A stretch of 64,000 nt of DNA from JAAXIE01 sp965204245 (GTDB lineage Bacteria; Chloroflexota; Dehalococcoidia; Lucifugimonadales; JAAXIE01): NCBI GenBank assembly GCA_965204245.1, contig CBDBED010000009.1, positions 186,001 through 250,000 on the forward strand, read 5' to 3'. The notes beneath the pieces are model-generated. The model did no database searches. It was not told the DNA's origin and worked only from the letters and a program-made list of their open reading frames with translations. This document shows positions 22,207-31,800 of the stretch, piece after piece (position 1 is the first letter of the stretch; every line of letters begins with the position of its first letter). Made by a program: the position numbers and the translations under genes.

Positions 22207-22995
22207 GAACTGGTCCAAGAGGGGCTGGCTGGTGGCGATCACGCTGGGGCTGTCCAGCGAACCGGGGGCGCCGTTGCGAGTGACAACCGTTCCGCCAGCC
22301 TCAGTCACCAGTAGAAGGCCCGATGCGACGTCCCATGGGAAGAGGCGGTGGTGGAAATAGATGTCGAGTTGTCCGGCGGCAGCGTAGGCTAGGCCGAGTG
22401 CGCCGGAACCCATGATGCGAATCGCTTCCACGCCGGGCCAGAGACTCCTGATCATATCCAGGGCTTTAGCAGCGTCTTGGTCGACGTAGCCCATGTCGAA
22501 GCCCATGAGACAACGGTCGAGTTCCTGCTTGTCGGAGATGGATATGGGCGTGCCGTTCAACTGGGCGCCCTTGCCCAACTCGGCTTGGAACATGTGGTCA
22601 CGGACGGGGTCGTAGGTTACTCCGGCGACGGGGCGACGCTGGTGGGCGAGGGCGACGACCACTGAGAAGTGGGCGATACCTTCGGAGTAGTTCCGGGTGC
22701 CGTCGAGGGGGTCGATGACCCATGTGTAGGGAGAGCCGGTATCGACGGGTTCGGATTCTTCCGACAGGATGCCGAAGCCGGGGTATTCGCTGGCGAGAAG
22801 CTCCAGAATGACTCGTTCGCATTCGAGGTCGACGTCGGTGACGACGTCGCCCCGGCCTTTGAAGCTGATTGAGATGTCGCCAGCGAACCTGTCCATGAGG
22901 ACTTTGCCGGCGCGGCGGGCGGCCTCGGCTGCAATGGCAAGGGGTGGCTGGCCACTGGAGGACAAGGGAAGGGGAGAAGGAAGGGAAGCGGTCAT
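22168..22995 (-). CDS. Inositol-monophosphatase family phosphatase
   Basis: A 275-aa Mg2+/Li+-sensitive sugar-phosphatase fold. GRGDVVTDVDLECER, EESEP (metal Glu), WVIDPLDGTRNY (signature) and FPWDVASGLLLVTEAGG (second signature) are all present. It could act on inositol-1-phosphate, fructose-1,6-bisphosphate, histidinol phosphate or PAP; the sequence does not decide. The first 15 residues are Ser/Pro-rich and may not be translated. The 3' end overlaps the HAD gene by 39 bp. Confidence 0.92.
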   Translation of the reverse strand: MTASLPSPLPLSSSGQPPLAIAAEAARRAGKVLMDRFAGDISISFKGRGDVVTDVDLECERVILELLASEYPGFGILSEESEPVDTGSPYTWVIDPLDGTRNYSEGIAHFSVVVALAHQRRPVAGVTYDPVRDHMFQAELGKGAQLNGTPISISDKQELDRCLMGFDMGYVDQDAAKALDMIRSLWPGVEAIRIMGSGALGLAYAAAGQLDIYFHHRLFPWDVASGLLLVTEAGGTVVTRNGAPGSLDSPSVIATSQPLLDQFLAATEGTSWRLG

Positions 22996-23016
22996 GTCAG
23001 TAGAGGCTTGCCAAGC

Positions 23017-23388
23017 CTAGCGGAATCCCTTGAGACGCACTGATGGAAGACGCTTGAGGGTTTCATTACGGGGGTCTACTTCAATGCCTGCCGATTCCAG
23101 TGCGGTTACTCCGAGCAAAGGCTCAACGTCACCGTCGGCCATGATTATTGTCACCCCAACAGGTTGTCCCAAGACTTCCACGAGGGCGGCGGTAATGTCA
23201 ACCTGAAGTCGATTACCATCTGCCAACTCGTATACCCGTTGGCCGACGGGCTCAAGGCCAACGGACTCCAAGTGTCTCCTGGACACCATGCAATCGGTGG
23301 CTCCCGTGTCCACCAAGAACGTTCCTTCCCAAGCCCTGTCTCGCTCTATTGGATTACGGACAGTAACCGGGACGTGTATCGCTCCCAT
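23017..23388 (-). CDS. Retropepsin-like clan AA aspartic protease
   Basis: A 123-aa single-domain retropepsin-like protein. The catalytic motif is FLVDTGATDCMVS (DTGA, residues 27-30), followed by flap-like strands (YELADGNRLQVDI) and a final LLGVTALESAGIEVD, typical of small prokaryotic clan AA proteases that work as dimers. There is no signal peptide. It lies just downstream of trpS on the same strand with a 60-bp gap. The biological target is unknown. Confidence 0.8.
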   Translation of the reverse strand: MGAIHVPVTVRNPIERDRAWEGTFLVDTGATDCMVSRRHLESVGLEPVGQRVYELADGNRLQVDITAALVEVLGQPVGVTIIMADGDVEPLLGVTALESAGIEVDPRNETLKRLPSVRLKGFR

Positions 23389-23448
23389 ATCCAGTCCCTC
23401 TACTCGATTCCAGTGGATGAATGCACTTGAGCTTGCGGCAATCAGGGA

Positions 23449-24462
23449 TTAGGTAATCGGGGGAATCCCAAGACCCATTTTCTCGGTGACTTCGTCGATG
23501 GTGGCCTTGGCGATGGCCTTGGCACGCTTCGCTCCGTCCAGCAGGACTTCGGTGACGTAGTCGGGGCGTTCCTCCAGTTCTCGGCGACGCTCGCGCATCT
23601 CGCCCAAGTAGTCGTTGATGCCGTCGGCCAGTTGTCGCTTGCAGTCGACGCAGCCACGGGTTGCCGAGGTGCATTCGTCGTAGATGGCGTCGAGGTTTTC
23701 GGGGTCGAAGACCTTGTGGAGGGAGTAGACATTGCACACCGACGGGCGGCCGGGGTCGGTGCGACGTTGGCGTTGAGGGTCGGTGAAAGCGGTGAGTACG
23801 CGCTTGCGGGTCTCGTCGGGGTCGGAGGCCAATTCGATGTGGTTGTCGAGGCTCTTGCTCATCTTGTGCTGGCCGTCGAGACCGACGATGGAAGGGACTT
23901 CGGTGAGCTTGACCTGGGGTTCGGGGAAGGTGTCGCCGAAGGTGTTGTTGAAGCGGCGGACGATTTCGCGGGCCAGTTCCAGGTGGGGGATCTGGTCCTC
24001 GCCTACTGGGACGGCGCTGGCTTTGTAAAGGATGATGTCGGCAGTCTGGAGGACGGGGTAGCCGACAAGACCATAGCTGACGCTGTCCTCGGTCTCGGAC
24101 ATCTGCCGTACTCTTTCCTTGAAGGTGGGGACGCGCATCAACCAGCCCAGAGGGGTCACCATGCTGAGGAGGGCGCTGAGGGTGAGGACTTCGGGTACAT
24201 GGGACTGGACGAAGAGGATGCTACGCTGGGGGTCCAAGCCGGCAGCCAGCCAGTCAATCAACATTTCCCGGATGTTGGGCTGTATCTCCTGGACTTCATC
24301 GCCGCTGGAGATGGTGGTGAGGGCATGGACGTCCACGGCGGCGTAGATGCAACTGTATTCGTCCTGCAGACCCACCCAGTTCTGGAGGGCTCCGAGGTAG
24401 TTGCCGAGGTGAAGCCTGCCGGTGGGCCTCATGCCGGAGAAAATGACCTTGTTGTCTTCCAT
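23449..24462 (-). CDS. trpS: Tryptophanyl-tRNA synthetase
   Basis: A 337-aa class I synthetase of standard length. FSGMRPTGRLHLGNYLGAL holds the HIGH signature as HLGN; VGEDQIPHLELAREI and HKMSKSLDN (KMSKS) follow. No other tRNA synthetase domain is fused. It is the upstream gene of a probable two-gene transcript with the aspartic protease. Confidence 0.96.
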   Translation of the reverse strand: MEDNKVIFSGMRPTGRLHLGNYLGALQNWVGLQDEYSCIYAAVDVHALTTISSGDEVQEIQPNIREMLIDWLAAGLDPQRSILFVQSHVPEVLTLSALLSMVTPLGWLMRVPTFKERVRQMSETEDSVSYGLVGYPVLQTADIILYKASAVPVGEDQIPHLELAREIVRRFNNTFGDTFPEPQVKLTEVPSIVGLDGQHKMSKSLDNHIELASDPDETRKRVLTAFTDPQRQRRTDPGRPSVCNVYSLHKVFDPENLDAIYDECTSATRGCVDCKRQLADGINDYLGEMRERRRELEERPDYVTEVLLDGAKRAKAIAKATIDEVTEKMGLGIPPIT

Positions 24463-24544
24463 AACCTTTTCCGTCGGGTGAAGGGACAGATGGGAGCATA
24501 ATCCGTGTTAGTGCGGCGGAAGTCTACCACAGGGCTGAGTCAGC

Positions 24545-24574
24545 TTGCCAATGTACGGGAGCGCCTCCTATAAT
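24545..24574 (+). promoter_or_regulatory. Promoter of the BNR-repeat gene
   Basis: TTGCCA (24545-24550), an 18-bp spacer and a consensus TATAAT (24569-24574), about 100 bp before the ATG at 24675. Confidence 0.5.
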
Positions 24575-24674
24575 CGGCCTGTTCACACCCAATTCCCCGC
24601 AGCAGACCTGCTTAGTCCTGTCGAACGCGGCTGGCTAGTGCGGGTCTTAATGAGGGAGCAGCGAAGGGAGAACT

Positions 24675-25664
24675 ATGTCGAAAAATGGAACCATTTTGGT
24701 AGGAACCGTTGGGCAGGGAATCATGATGAGTCCCGACAACGGCGAGCGCTGGATGCGGGCCGGAGTTTCCCAAGGGATGCACTCGGACTGCATTTGCAGG
24801 GCCATTGTGTCGGACCCGCGCCGACCTGAAGTGGTGTATGCGGGCACGGATATGGGCTTGTACCGCAGCGAGGACAACGGCATCCACTGGCAACTGCAGG
24901 ACAACGCCATGAAGGGGTCGGTGGTCTGGGTGCTGACGCAGGACCCGAATAACGCCGACGTTATGTTTGCTGGCACCGGCACGCCGAGCAGGCCCGGACT
25001 GTTCCGCTCCACTGATGCAGGCAAAAGCTGGGAGCACCGCCCCATGGATATCGCTGAGGAGTGCATCAATGTGGGTGTACCCCGGTTCACGGGCATTTCG
25101 GTGGACCCCACGGATAGCCGCAATGTGTGGGCCGGACTGGAAGTGGACGGCTTCCGTCGCAGCACAGATGGCGGGGACACTTGGGTCCGGGTGGAAAGCC
25201 CCATCACGAACATGGACGTACACAACGTTCTGGTGGTGGAAGGACCTCCCAAGACGGTTTTCATCCTCGTGAACGACGAGGTGTGGAGCAGCACCGACGA
25301 GGGCGAGAGTTGGAATGCGCTGGGCGTGGACGATGTGTTCGGCCTGCGATACCCGCGTGGCGTGGCCCCCAAGCCCGGTGAGCCGGGCACGCTGTTTGTC
25401 ACCATGGGCGACGCAACGCCGGGCACGACGGGCAATGTGATGCGCTCGACCAATGCCGGGCAGTCGTGGGACAGGCTCTCGCTAGGGTCGGCGCCGAACT
25501 CGGCGATGTGGACCGTGAATATGCAGGCGTGGGACCCCGATACTGTGCTGGCTGCCAGCCGCTATGGCTACCTGTACATCAGTGATGATGGCGGGGACCA
25601 CTGGTCGAAGAGTTGGCGGGAGTTCAGCGAGGTGTCATCGCTGGCTTGGTTGCCGGAGCAGTAG
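24675..25664 (+). CDS. BNR/Asp-box (sialidase-like beta-propeller) protein
   Basis: A 329-aa protein built of repeated Asp-box hairpins, the SxDxGxxW pattern of sialidases and VPS10-type propellers: MSPDNGERWMR, RSEDNGIHWQ, RSTDAGKSWE, RSTDGGDTWVR, SSTDEGESWN, RSTNAGQSWDR and ISDDGGDHWSK. This gives about seven blades and fills the whole protein. There is no signal peptide, and the catalytic residues of true sialidases are not evident. GGGAGAACT precedes the ATG. Such propellers are common in Chloroflexota, with unknown ligands. Confidence 0.88.
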   Translation: MSKNGTILVGTVGQGIMMSPDNGERWMRAGVSQGMHSDCICRAIVSDPRRPEVVYAGTDMGLYRSEDNGIHWQLQDNAMKGSVVWVLTQDPNNADVMFAGTGTPSRPGLFRSTDAGKSWEHRPMDIAEECINVGVPRFTGISVDPTDSRNVWAGLEVDGFRRSTDGGDTWVRVESPITNMDVHNVLVVEGPPKTVFILVNDEVWSSTDEGESWNALGVDDVFGLRYPRGVAPKPGEPGTLFVTMGDATPGTTGNVMRSTNAGQSWDRLSLGSAPNSAMWTVNMQAWDPDTVLAASRYGYLYISDDGGDHWSKSWREFSEVSSLAWLPEQ

Positions 25665-25705
25665 GCAACCGGCTTTAGAGCAGTGACCGGTAGAGGGAGA
25701 CAGTC

Positions 25706-26467
25706 ATCACAGGCCGTCTGAAAGACAAGGTAGCCCTGATCACTGGGGCGTCCTCGGGGATCGGCAGGCGCACGGGGTTGCGCTTTGCCGAGGAGGGCGC
25801 CCGGGTGGTCGTGGCTGACCGCAACCGCCGTGGCGGCGAGGAGACGGTGAGTCTCATTGGCGAGCAGGGAGGAGAGGCCTTCTTCGTGCAAGCCGATACT
25901 TCCAAGGCGGACCAAATCGAGGCGATGACCGACGCCGCGGTGGCCCGGTTCGGCAAGCTGGATGTTCTGGTGAACGCGGCTGCGGTGCTGATACGTGCGC
26001 CGAATCTGGCGGAGATCGACGAGCAGGTGTGGGACACGACCATGGATACCAACCTGAAGGGCGTGTTCCTGTGCTGCAAGTACACCATTCCGCACATGCT
26101 GCGCAGTGGTGGAGGCTCAATCATCAACATCGCGTCGGGCGCGGGCATTCGCGGGTTCGGCGTGGCCTTGCCGTATGCCGTGAGCAAGGCTGGAATCATA
26201 CATCTGACGACCACGGCAGCGGCGCAGTACACACCGCAAGGTATACGGGTCAATTGCATCGCGCCGGGGCCGACTGATACGCCGCAGATGCGGGGAAGCA
26301 CGGCAAGCACCGAGGGGTTTCACGCCAGCGAGCAAGCCCATCCGATGGGGCGCGTTGGGCGTCCTGAAGAGATTGCGAACGCCATTTTGTTCCTTGCTTC
26401 TGATGAAGCCTCTTTTGTGAGCGGGAGCACGTTTATTGTTGACGGAGGGCAGCGGGCCTCCAGCTAG
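25706..26467 (+). CDS. SDR family oxidoreductase, apparent ATC start codon
   Basis: A 253-aa classical SDR. LITGASSGIGRR (TGxxxGxG), a cofactor-selecting Asp (VVVADRNRRGG), LVNAAA in place of NNAG, NIASGAG, YAVSK (catalytic Tyr/Lys) and the C-terminal VSGSTFIVDGGQ are present. The fold needs the sequence from about 25706, but there is no ATG, GTG or TTG between the in-frame TAG at 25691 and TTG 25778, which would lose the cofactor motif. The codon where related proteins have ATG-ACA-GG is ATC-ACA-GG, with AGAGGGAGA just upstream, so initiation at ATC or a damaged start is inferred. Substrate unknown. Confidence 0.82.
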   Translation: MTGRLKDKVALITGASSGIGRRTGLRFAEEGARVVVADRNRRGGEETVSLIGEQGGEAFFVQADTSKADQIEAMTDAAVARFGKLDVLVNAAAVLIRAPNLAEIDEQVWDTTMDTNLKGVFLCCKYTIPHMLRSGGGSIINIASGAGIRGFGVALPYAVSKAGIIHLTTTAAAQYTPQGIRVNCIAPGPTDTPQMRGSTASTEGFHASEQAHPMGRVGRPEEIANAILFLASDEASFVSGSTFIVDGGQRASS

Positions 26468-26506
26468 GGGCCCGTGTGCTTCTAGGGCCTGATCGGGGCA
26501 ATCCTT

Positions 26507-26749
26507 ATGAGCAATCTTTCAGAAGTGGTCAACCGCGCCATAGCGGATTACGGTTTCCGGCAAGGAGTGGTCTGGGGAGCCGAGGCGGTGGCACGGCAGT
26601 GGGGACTCAGCCAACGGGAACTGGCGGTCCTGCAGGACACGCTGATACCGGAGCTTGAAGCCCTGCCGATTCCGGTGGAGCCAGCAGACCAGCCCGCAGA
26701 GCGGGACAGGTTTGCAGGGATGGTCAGGGCTGCCGGGTTGGAGCCGTAG
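26507..26749 (+). CDS. Small hypothetical helical protein
   Basis: An 80-aa, mostly helical and acidic protein (LSEVVNRAIADYGFRQGVVWGAEAVARQWGLSQRELAVLQDTL), with a proline-rich stretch PIPVEPADQP near the C-terminus. No family is recognised. It starts 40 bp after the SDR stop and ends 2 bp before the stop of the convergent SIS gene. The ribosome binding site is weak. It is supported as a gene mainly by its frame fitting the gap. Confidence 0.45.
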   Translation: MSNLSEVVNRAIADYGFRQGVVWGAEAVARQWGLSQRELAVLQDTLIPELEALPIPVEPADQPAERDRFAGMVRAAGLEP

Positions 26750-26751
26750 GG

Positions 26752-27855
26752 CTACAGCACGTAGTGGGAATGTGCCCTGGCGAATGCCGGGTCGTCACGG
26801 CGGAAGCGATCTGGCTGGCAACCCTTGGCTAGAGCCAGATAGTACGTCAATAGCTGCAAGGGCAGGACGTATACGAAGGGGCTCCAGATTTCCTCAACCG
26901 CTGGTAGCGTCATCACTTCGCTGGCTAGCGACGCCAACTCCTCATCGCCTTCCTGGACCATGGCCCATGTTGGAGCGCCGATCTCGGCGGCGGCGTGGGC
27001 GATCTCCACTGAACGTCGATAGCCCGGTCCGGGTGGGGCGATCAGTGTCAACAGGGAGTTGGGCGGCGTGGCGATGAAGGGGCCGTGGAGCAGCTGCTCA
27101 ACCTGAAAACCCTCGGTGGAGGAGAAGCTGGTCTCCTTTATTTTCAGTGATACTTCCAATGCTTGGGCGGCATTGGGGCCCCACCCAGTGAACAGGTATC
27201 GCTCGTGGTCTTGGTGACGGTCGGCGAGGGCGGCCACTTCCTGCTGGCGGTCGAGCACTCCCTGCATTAGTGAAGGGACATGCTCAAGCTGTTGCCTCGA
27301 TCCATGTGCGGCGGGGATTCCGGCCATGAGTCCCAGTTCGATGGCAATCTGGGCCATGACCGTGAGGGCTGCGGTGTAGCTTACGGTGAAGGCTGCCGAT
27401 TTCTCCTGCTCTACTGTCTGGAATTTGATTTCGGCCGGGGCCAGACGGGGGCCGGGGTCGGTGGAACTGATGGCGATGGTGAGGGCACCCCGCTCTGTTG
27501 CCACATCCAATGCTTCAAAGGAGTATGTCTTGGTGCCACGGTGGCTGATGATGATGACGGCATCATCGGGGCCCAAGGCTGGCGGGGGATATGACACGAA
27601 CTCGAAGGAGTGCCAGGCTTGGGCTTCGGGATGGATGCCGGTTAGCTGGCGGAACCAGTGTTCCGCGGTGAGGACGGCGTGCCAAGAGGTGCCGATGCCG
27701 ACTAGGAAGAGGCGTCGCTTGTTTGCCAAGCGGTTTGCCGTGTCGCGGGCTCCCGCAGCATGGCGTTCCAGCATGGCCGCTACGGCCGCTGGCTGCTGGT
27801 GGACGGCATCGTACATGTAGTAGGGATGGCCTGTGCGGACGTCGGGTTGAACCAT
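26752..27855 (-). CDS. Double SIS-domain sugar isomerase-like protein
   Basis: A 367-aa protein with two sugar-isomerase (SIS) domains, resembling the isomerase half of GlmS without the glutaminase half. Domain 1 has LFLVGIGTSWHAVLTAEHWF and VIIISHRGTKTYS; domain 2 has YLFTGWGPNAAQALEVSLKIKETSF, EGFQVEQLLHGPF and the C-terminal PLQLLTYYLALAKGCQPDRFR, which is typical of GlmS-like proteins. CAAGGAGGCGAACC precedes the ATG at 27855. The likely ligand is a phosphorylated ketose or aldose, or an amino sugar deglycase-type substrate; the exact reaction is unknown. Confidence 0.9.
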   Translation of the reverse strand: MVQPDVRTGHPYYMYDAVHQQPAAVAAMLERHAAGARDTANRLANKRRLFLVGIGTSWHAVLTAEHWFRQLTGIHPEAQAWHSFEFVSYPPPALGPDDAVIIISHRGTKTYSFEALDVATERGALTIAISSTDPGPRLAPAEIKFQTVEQEKSAAFTVSYTAALTVMAQIAIELGLMAGIPAAHGSRQQLEHVPSLMQGVLDRQQEVAALADRHQDHERYLFTGWGPNAAQALEVSLKIKETSFSSTEGFQVEQLLHGPFIATPPNSLLTLIAPPGPGYRRSVEIAHAAAEIGAPTWAMVQEGDEELASLASEVMTLPAVEEIWSPFVYVLPLQLLTYYLALAKGCQPDRFRRDDPAFARAHSHYVL

Positions 27856-27989
27856 GGTTCGCCTCCTTGCCGTCCAAGTATAACCCAACGGGCGCTATGG
27901 CAACGCGCGTACTTGGCAGGTAAACTGCCCCATAGAGAGACCTTGGACTTCACACGAGCAGGTCCTGAGAAGGGACGAAAGGGGGCCAA

Positions 27990-28871
27990 ATGCCTACCGC
28001 CGAAGTAACCGCATTCTGGGACAAGACGAAGGCCCAGCTGGCCGAGGTGCCCATCGACGCTACAGTGGAGAAGGTGGACTCGATGTCCGACCTGCATATC
28101 ATCACCTACCGGGTGATTATGCAGAGCTTTGGGCACCAAAAGATACGGGCATGGCTCACCGTGCCCAACGGCAAGACGCCTGCGCGGGGATGGCCCTCGG
28201 TGATGGTGGTGCCCGGTTACGGGGGCACGCTGGTGCTGCCGGGGTTCCTTGCGAGGTTCGGATATGCCACCCTGAGTTTGTTTCCGAGATCGCAGGGGGA
28301 GAGTCTTGAGGAGTGGCAGATTGAGCGCGACACCCGCGTTACGTACAACCTGACGGACAAGAATGAGTATTACTACCGCGCTGCCTATATGGACTGCATA
28401 CGGGGTTTGGACTTCCTGAACAGTAGAGAGGAGGCCGACGACGACCGGCTGGCGGTGTGGGGTTCGAGCCAAGGAGGGGGCCTTACGCTGGCTACGTGCA
28501 GTCTGGATGACCGGCCAAAGGCTGGGGTGGCAGGCGTGCCATGGCTGTGCAATTTCCCCGTTGCGGCAGAGGTCACGGCCAACCCCTACATCGAGTTGAA
28601 CACTTGGCTGGCCAATCATCCTGATGACCGTGCCAAGGCGATGGAGACCCTGACGTATTTCGACCAGATGAGCTTGGCCGATGGCATTGACTGCCCGGTC
28701 TTGGTGAGTTGCGCCGTCATTGATGAGGTGCACCCATACCGGACAGTGATGCCGGTGTTCGAGAGGGTCAAGAGTTTGAAGTCGGTGGTGGTCTATCCCG
28801 ACACCGAAGTGGCCCACGGAGTGGACTTCGGCATCCATGGGCTGGACTGGCTGAAGAAGTACGTCTGCTAG
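27990..28871 (+). CDS. Acetyl xylan esterase (AXE1)-like alpha/beta hydrolase
   Basis: A 293-aa serine hydrolase of the AXE1/cephalosporin-C deacetylase group. VVPGYGG forms the oxyanion region; YYRAAYMDCIRGLDFL precedes the nucleophile motif WGSSQGGGLT (Ser near residue 158); catalytic Asp/His candidates lie in AVIDEVHPYRT and VAHGVDF. There is no signal peptide. AAGGGACGAAAGGGGGCC precedes the ATG. The 3' end overlaps the convergent helicase by 4 bp. It is probably a deacylase of sugar esters. Confidence 0.88.
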   Translation: MPTAEVTAFWDKTKAQLAEVPIDATVEKVDSMSDLHIITYRVIMQSFGHQKIRAWLTVPNGKTPARGWPSVMVVPGYGGTLVLPGFLARFGYATLSLFPRSQGESLEEWQIERDTRVTYNLTDKNEYYYRAAYMDCIRGLDFLNSREEADDDRLAVWGSSQGGGLTLATCSLDDRPKAGVAGVPWLCNFPVAAEVTANPYIELNTWLANHPDDRAKAMETLTYFDQMSLADGIDCPVLVSCAVIDEVHPYRTVMPVFERVKSLKSVVVYPDTEVAHGVDFGIHGLDWLKKYVC

Positions 28872-31800
28872 GGAGCTACAAGTTGCCGAGGGCTGGCTCT
28901 GCGCGAGGAGGCGGCCAGTGCTTCACGGGCCTCCGCACTGGGAACGGGTTGGGACGGCAAGAGCGAGATGTCCTCTTTGCTAATTCGGGCGGCTACCGGC
29001 ACTCCGTCGCAATAGACCACCCGGTTGCTCGTGATGGCAGGCACTCGTTGGGCCGGGCTGGTGATGCCCACGAGGTTGAGGGGGTCGGCAGCACTGAGGA
29101 CGACGTGGATGCCATCAGGGGGCGAGCGCCGGGCGGCGCGCACCTGCTGTACGGCTTCCGGCAAGGCGTATTGCTCGCCGGAGAAGCCGGCCACGAAGCG
29201 TCCGCCTCGCACCTCTCCTCGGGCTTCGAGTCTGCGGAATACCTTGAGCAATTCGCGGTAGGGGGGCAGTCCCTCTTCGCGGAGGAGCAGCCGGTGGAAA
29301 ACGACTCCGTACCGGGCGAGGAGTTGCCGGGCCACTGCTTCGACGGCTTCATCCTTTTTGGCTGTGGCGTTTCCGTCCAAACATTGGTCGACGTCAAAGG
29401 CGGGCTGGAACAGGGACCATCGACCGGGAGCGGCGCGGTTGGGCTGGAAGGCCCGGGCATAGCTGGTTGCGCCTCGACCGTTGGCTCTGGGTGAGGGGTC
29501 TTTTGCGGATGTGAGAAGGCTGCGGAGGGCGTCGAACCCGTCGCCGGTGACGAGACCTTGGGCTACAAGTTCGCCTAGGGCCTTTTCCACTTGGGAGGAC
29601 AGGCGACCCGTGTGGCGGGCCAAGTCCTGCAGAAAGCTGGCGCCCCGGTGGGTGAGATGCTCCAGGACCTGCTTGGCTGCGGCGGATAGCCGGGGGCTTC
29701 CATTGGAGTTGCCGTGGGCGTTGGGTGCGAGGAGGTAACGCTCCAGCTTTTCCCGGAACATGAGGGTGACCGGGACTGCGCGTATGAGGCCGCTGGAGCG
29801 TCCTTCGGGACTGGAGGGGGGGAGGAGTCTGCCCCAAGCCAATTCCCCGGACAGGCATAACTGGTCCAGCCAAGCCGGGTCATAACGGTTGAGACGGGAC
29901 CGCAAGACGTTTCCTTCCCATGCACTCGCAGGCAGGTGGAAACCCTGCAATTGCTCCAGAACGGCGACCAAGCCGAGGGGGCCCTCGAGACGGTGATCGG
30001 GATGAGCGTGCTGCCATACGCAGAGGAAACGCATGAAGTCGGCGGATGCCACGGGCTCTATCTGCTGGCGGAGGCGGTCCAAGGTGTACCGCTGAATCCG
30101 GGCCAACAAGCGGCGGTCGCAGAACTCCGTCTCACTACGGCCCATGAATTTGCCACGGAAGACACTTCCACTGCGCTCCAATGCAATCAGAGCGACGGAC
30201 ATATCGGCCTCGCGCACGCCCAATGGTCCGGCGATGTCGGCGGCGGTGACGGGGCCGAGACCTTCGAGCCTTGAACGGGCCAACTCCACCAATGCCTGCT
30301 CGGGACCGCTGGCAGAGGCCACTTCGCCCGGTACTGGCCGTGGAATGGGCTCGACGGGCAATCCGGGGAACAGCGAACGAATCAACGATGCCTTCTCGGC
30401 TGCGAACCAGATTGGTTGTTGGGATGGGATGATGCGTCCCACTCTTCCATCGGCAATGAGGGTATTCAGGTGGTCCTGCCATGGGGCCATTTCGGCCTCG
30501 GTCACGTAGCCCAATAGCAGAAGGGCATCGTGTAGTTCGTCGGCATCCTGCACTACAGGCCAAGCCTCTTCCCGCACTCGTTGGATGGCTTCGGGGTCGA
30601 GGTCGTTCATGCCGTCAGTGGGCTGAACGTCGAGGGAGCGGCGGGTCAGGACTGCTTGAGTGCGTCTTTCTTCCAAGGGAGCGTCGTCGAGGAAAGCATA
30701 GGGCTTGACGTTCAGGATCTCGTGGCAGAAGGGGGACGGCTCCAGGGTGTCGCGGGCGAGCAGCGTGAGTTCACCGGTTTCCATGCTTTGCAAGAGGGCC
30801 CGAAAGCCGTCGATGTCCATGGCTTCGGTAAGGCAGTCCTTGATGGTCTGTTGGACTAGGGGATGGTCAGGTATCTCGACCTCACCGGCGAGGTTTTCGG
30901 GGCAGGCCATCTGGTCGGGGAACACTGAGGTCAGCAGGTCGTCGGAGCGCATGCGGAGCAGGGGGTGGGGAATCCTGCGGCTGCCCTCCTGTCGCAGGAT
31001 GGCGAGGGCTCTCATGGCATTCCAGCGCCAGCGGGTGGCGAACATGGGGGCCGCTAGGAGGGCCTGCACCAAGACGGGCTCGGCCGATGGTTCCTTCAGG
31101 TAGGAGAAGACCTCCTCGAGAGGAAAGCTGTGCTGCGGACCAAGGGACAGCACGATGGCATCTTCGTTGGCTGCGGCTTGAAGTTCAAAGTTGAAGGTAC
31201 GGCAGAAGCGCTTGCGCAGGGCCAGGCCCCAAGCCCGATTTATACGGCCGCCGAAGGGTGAATGGACTACGAGTTGCATTCCGCCTGCTTCATCGTTGAA
31301 GCGTTCGAGGACGATGGTGTTCTGGTTGGGAATGACACCGAGGGCCTTCTTTTCGGCTGCCAGATAGTCGGAAAGCTGTTCGGCGGCCGATAGCGTCAGG
31401 CCGCCTTCTTCCACCAACCAGCCGATGGTTCCCTGTCCTTCTTCGAGAAGTCCGTCGACCTGTTCCCGGAGGCGGGAGACGGCATGGGAAAGCTCGGTGG
31501 TGCGGGCGGGGGCTTCGCCTAGCCAGAAGGGAATCGTGGGGGGGAGTCCGTGGGCATCCTCGACGCGCACGACGCCTGATTCCACGCGGAGGATGCGCCA
31601 TGAGGATATGCCCAACTGGAAGATGTCGCCGGGCATGCTTTCGATGGCGAAGTCCTCGTTGAGGGTGCCCACGAGCGTGCCCTGTGGCTCCAGCACCACC
31701 GAGTAGTCGGCGGTATCGGGGATGGCGCCACCCGATGTCTGGGCTGCGATGCTGGCACCACGCCTGCCCTTGATGCGCTGTCCCACACCATCGTAGAAGA

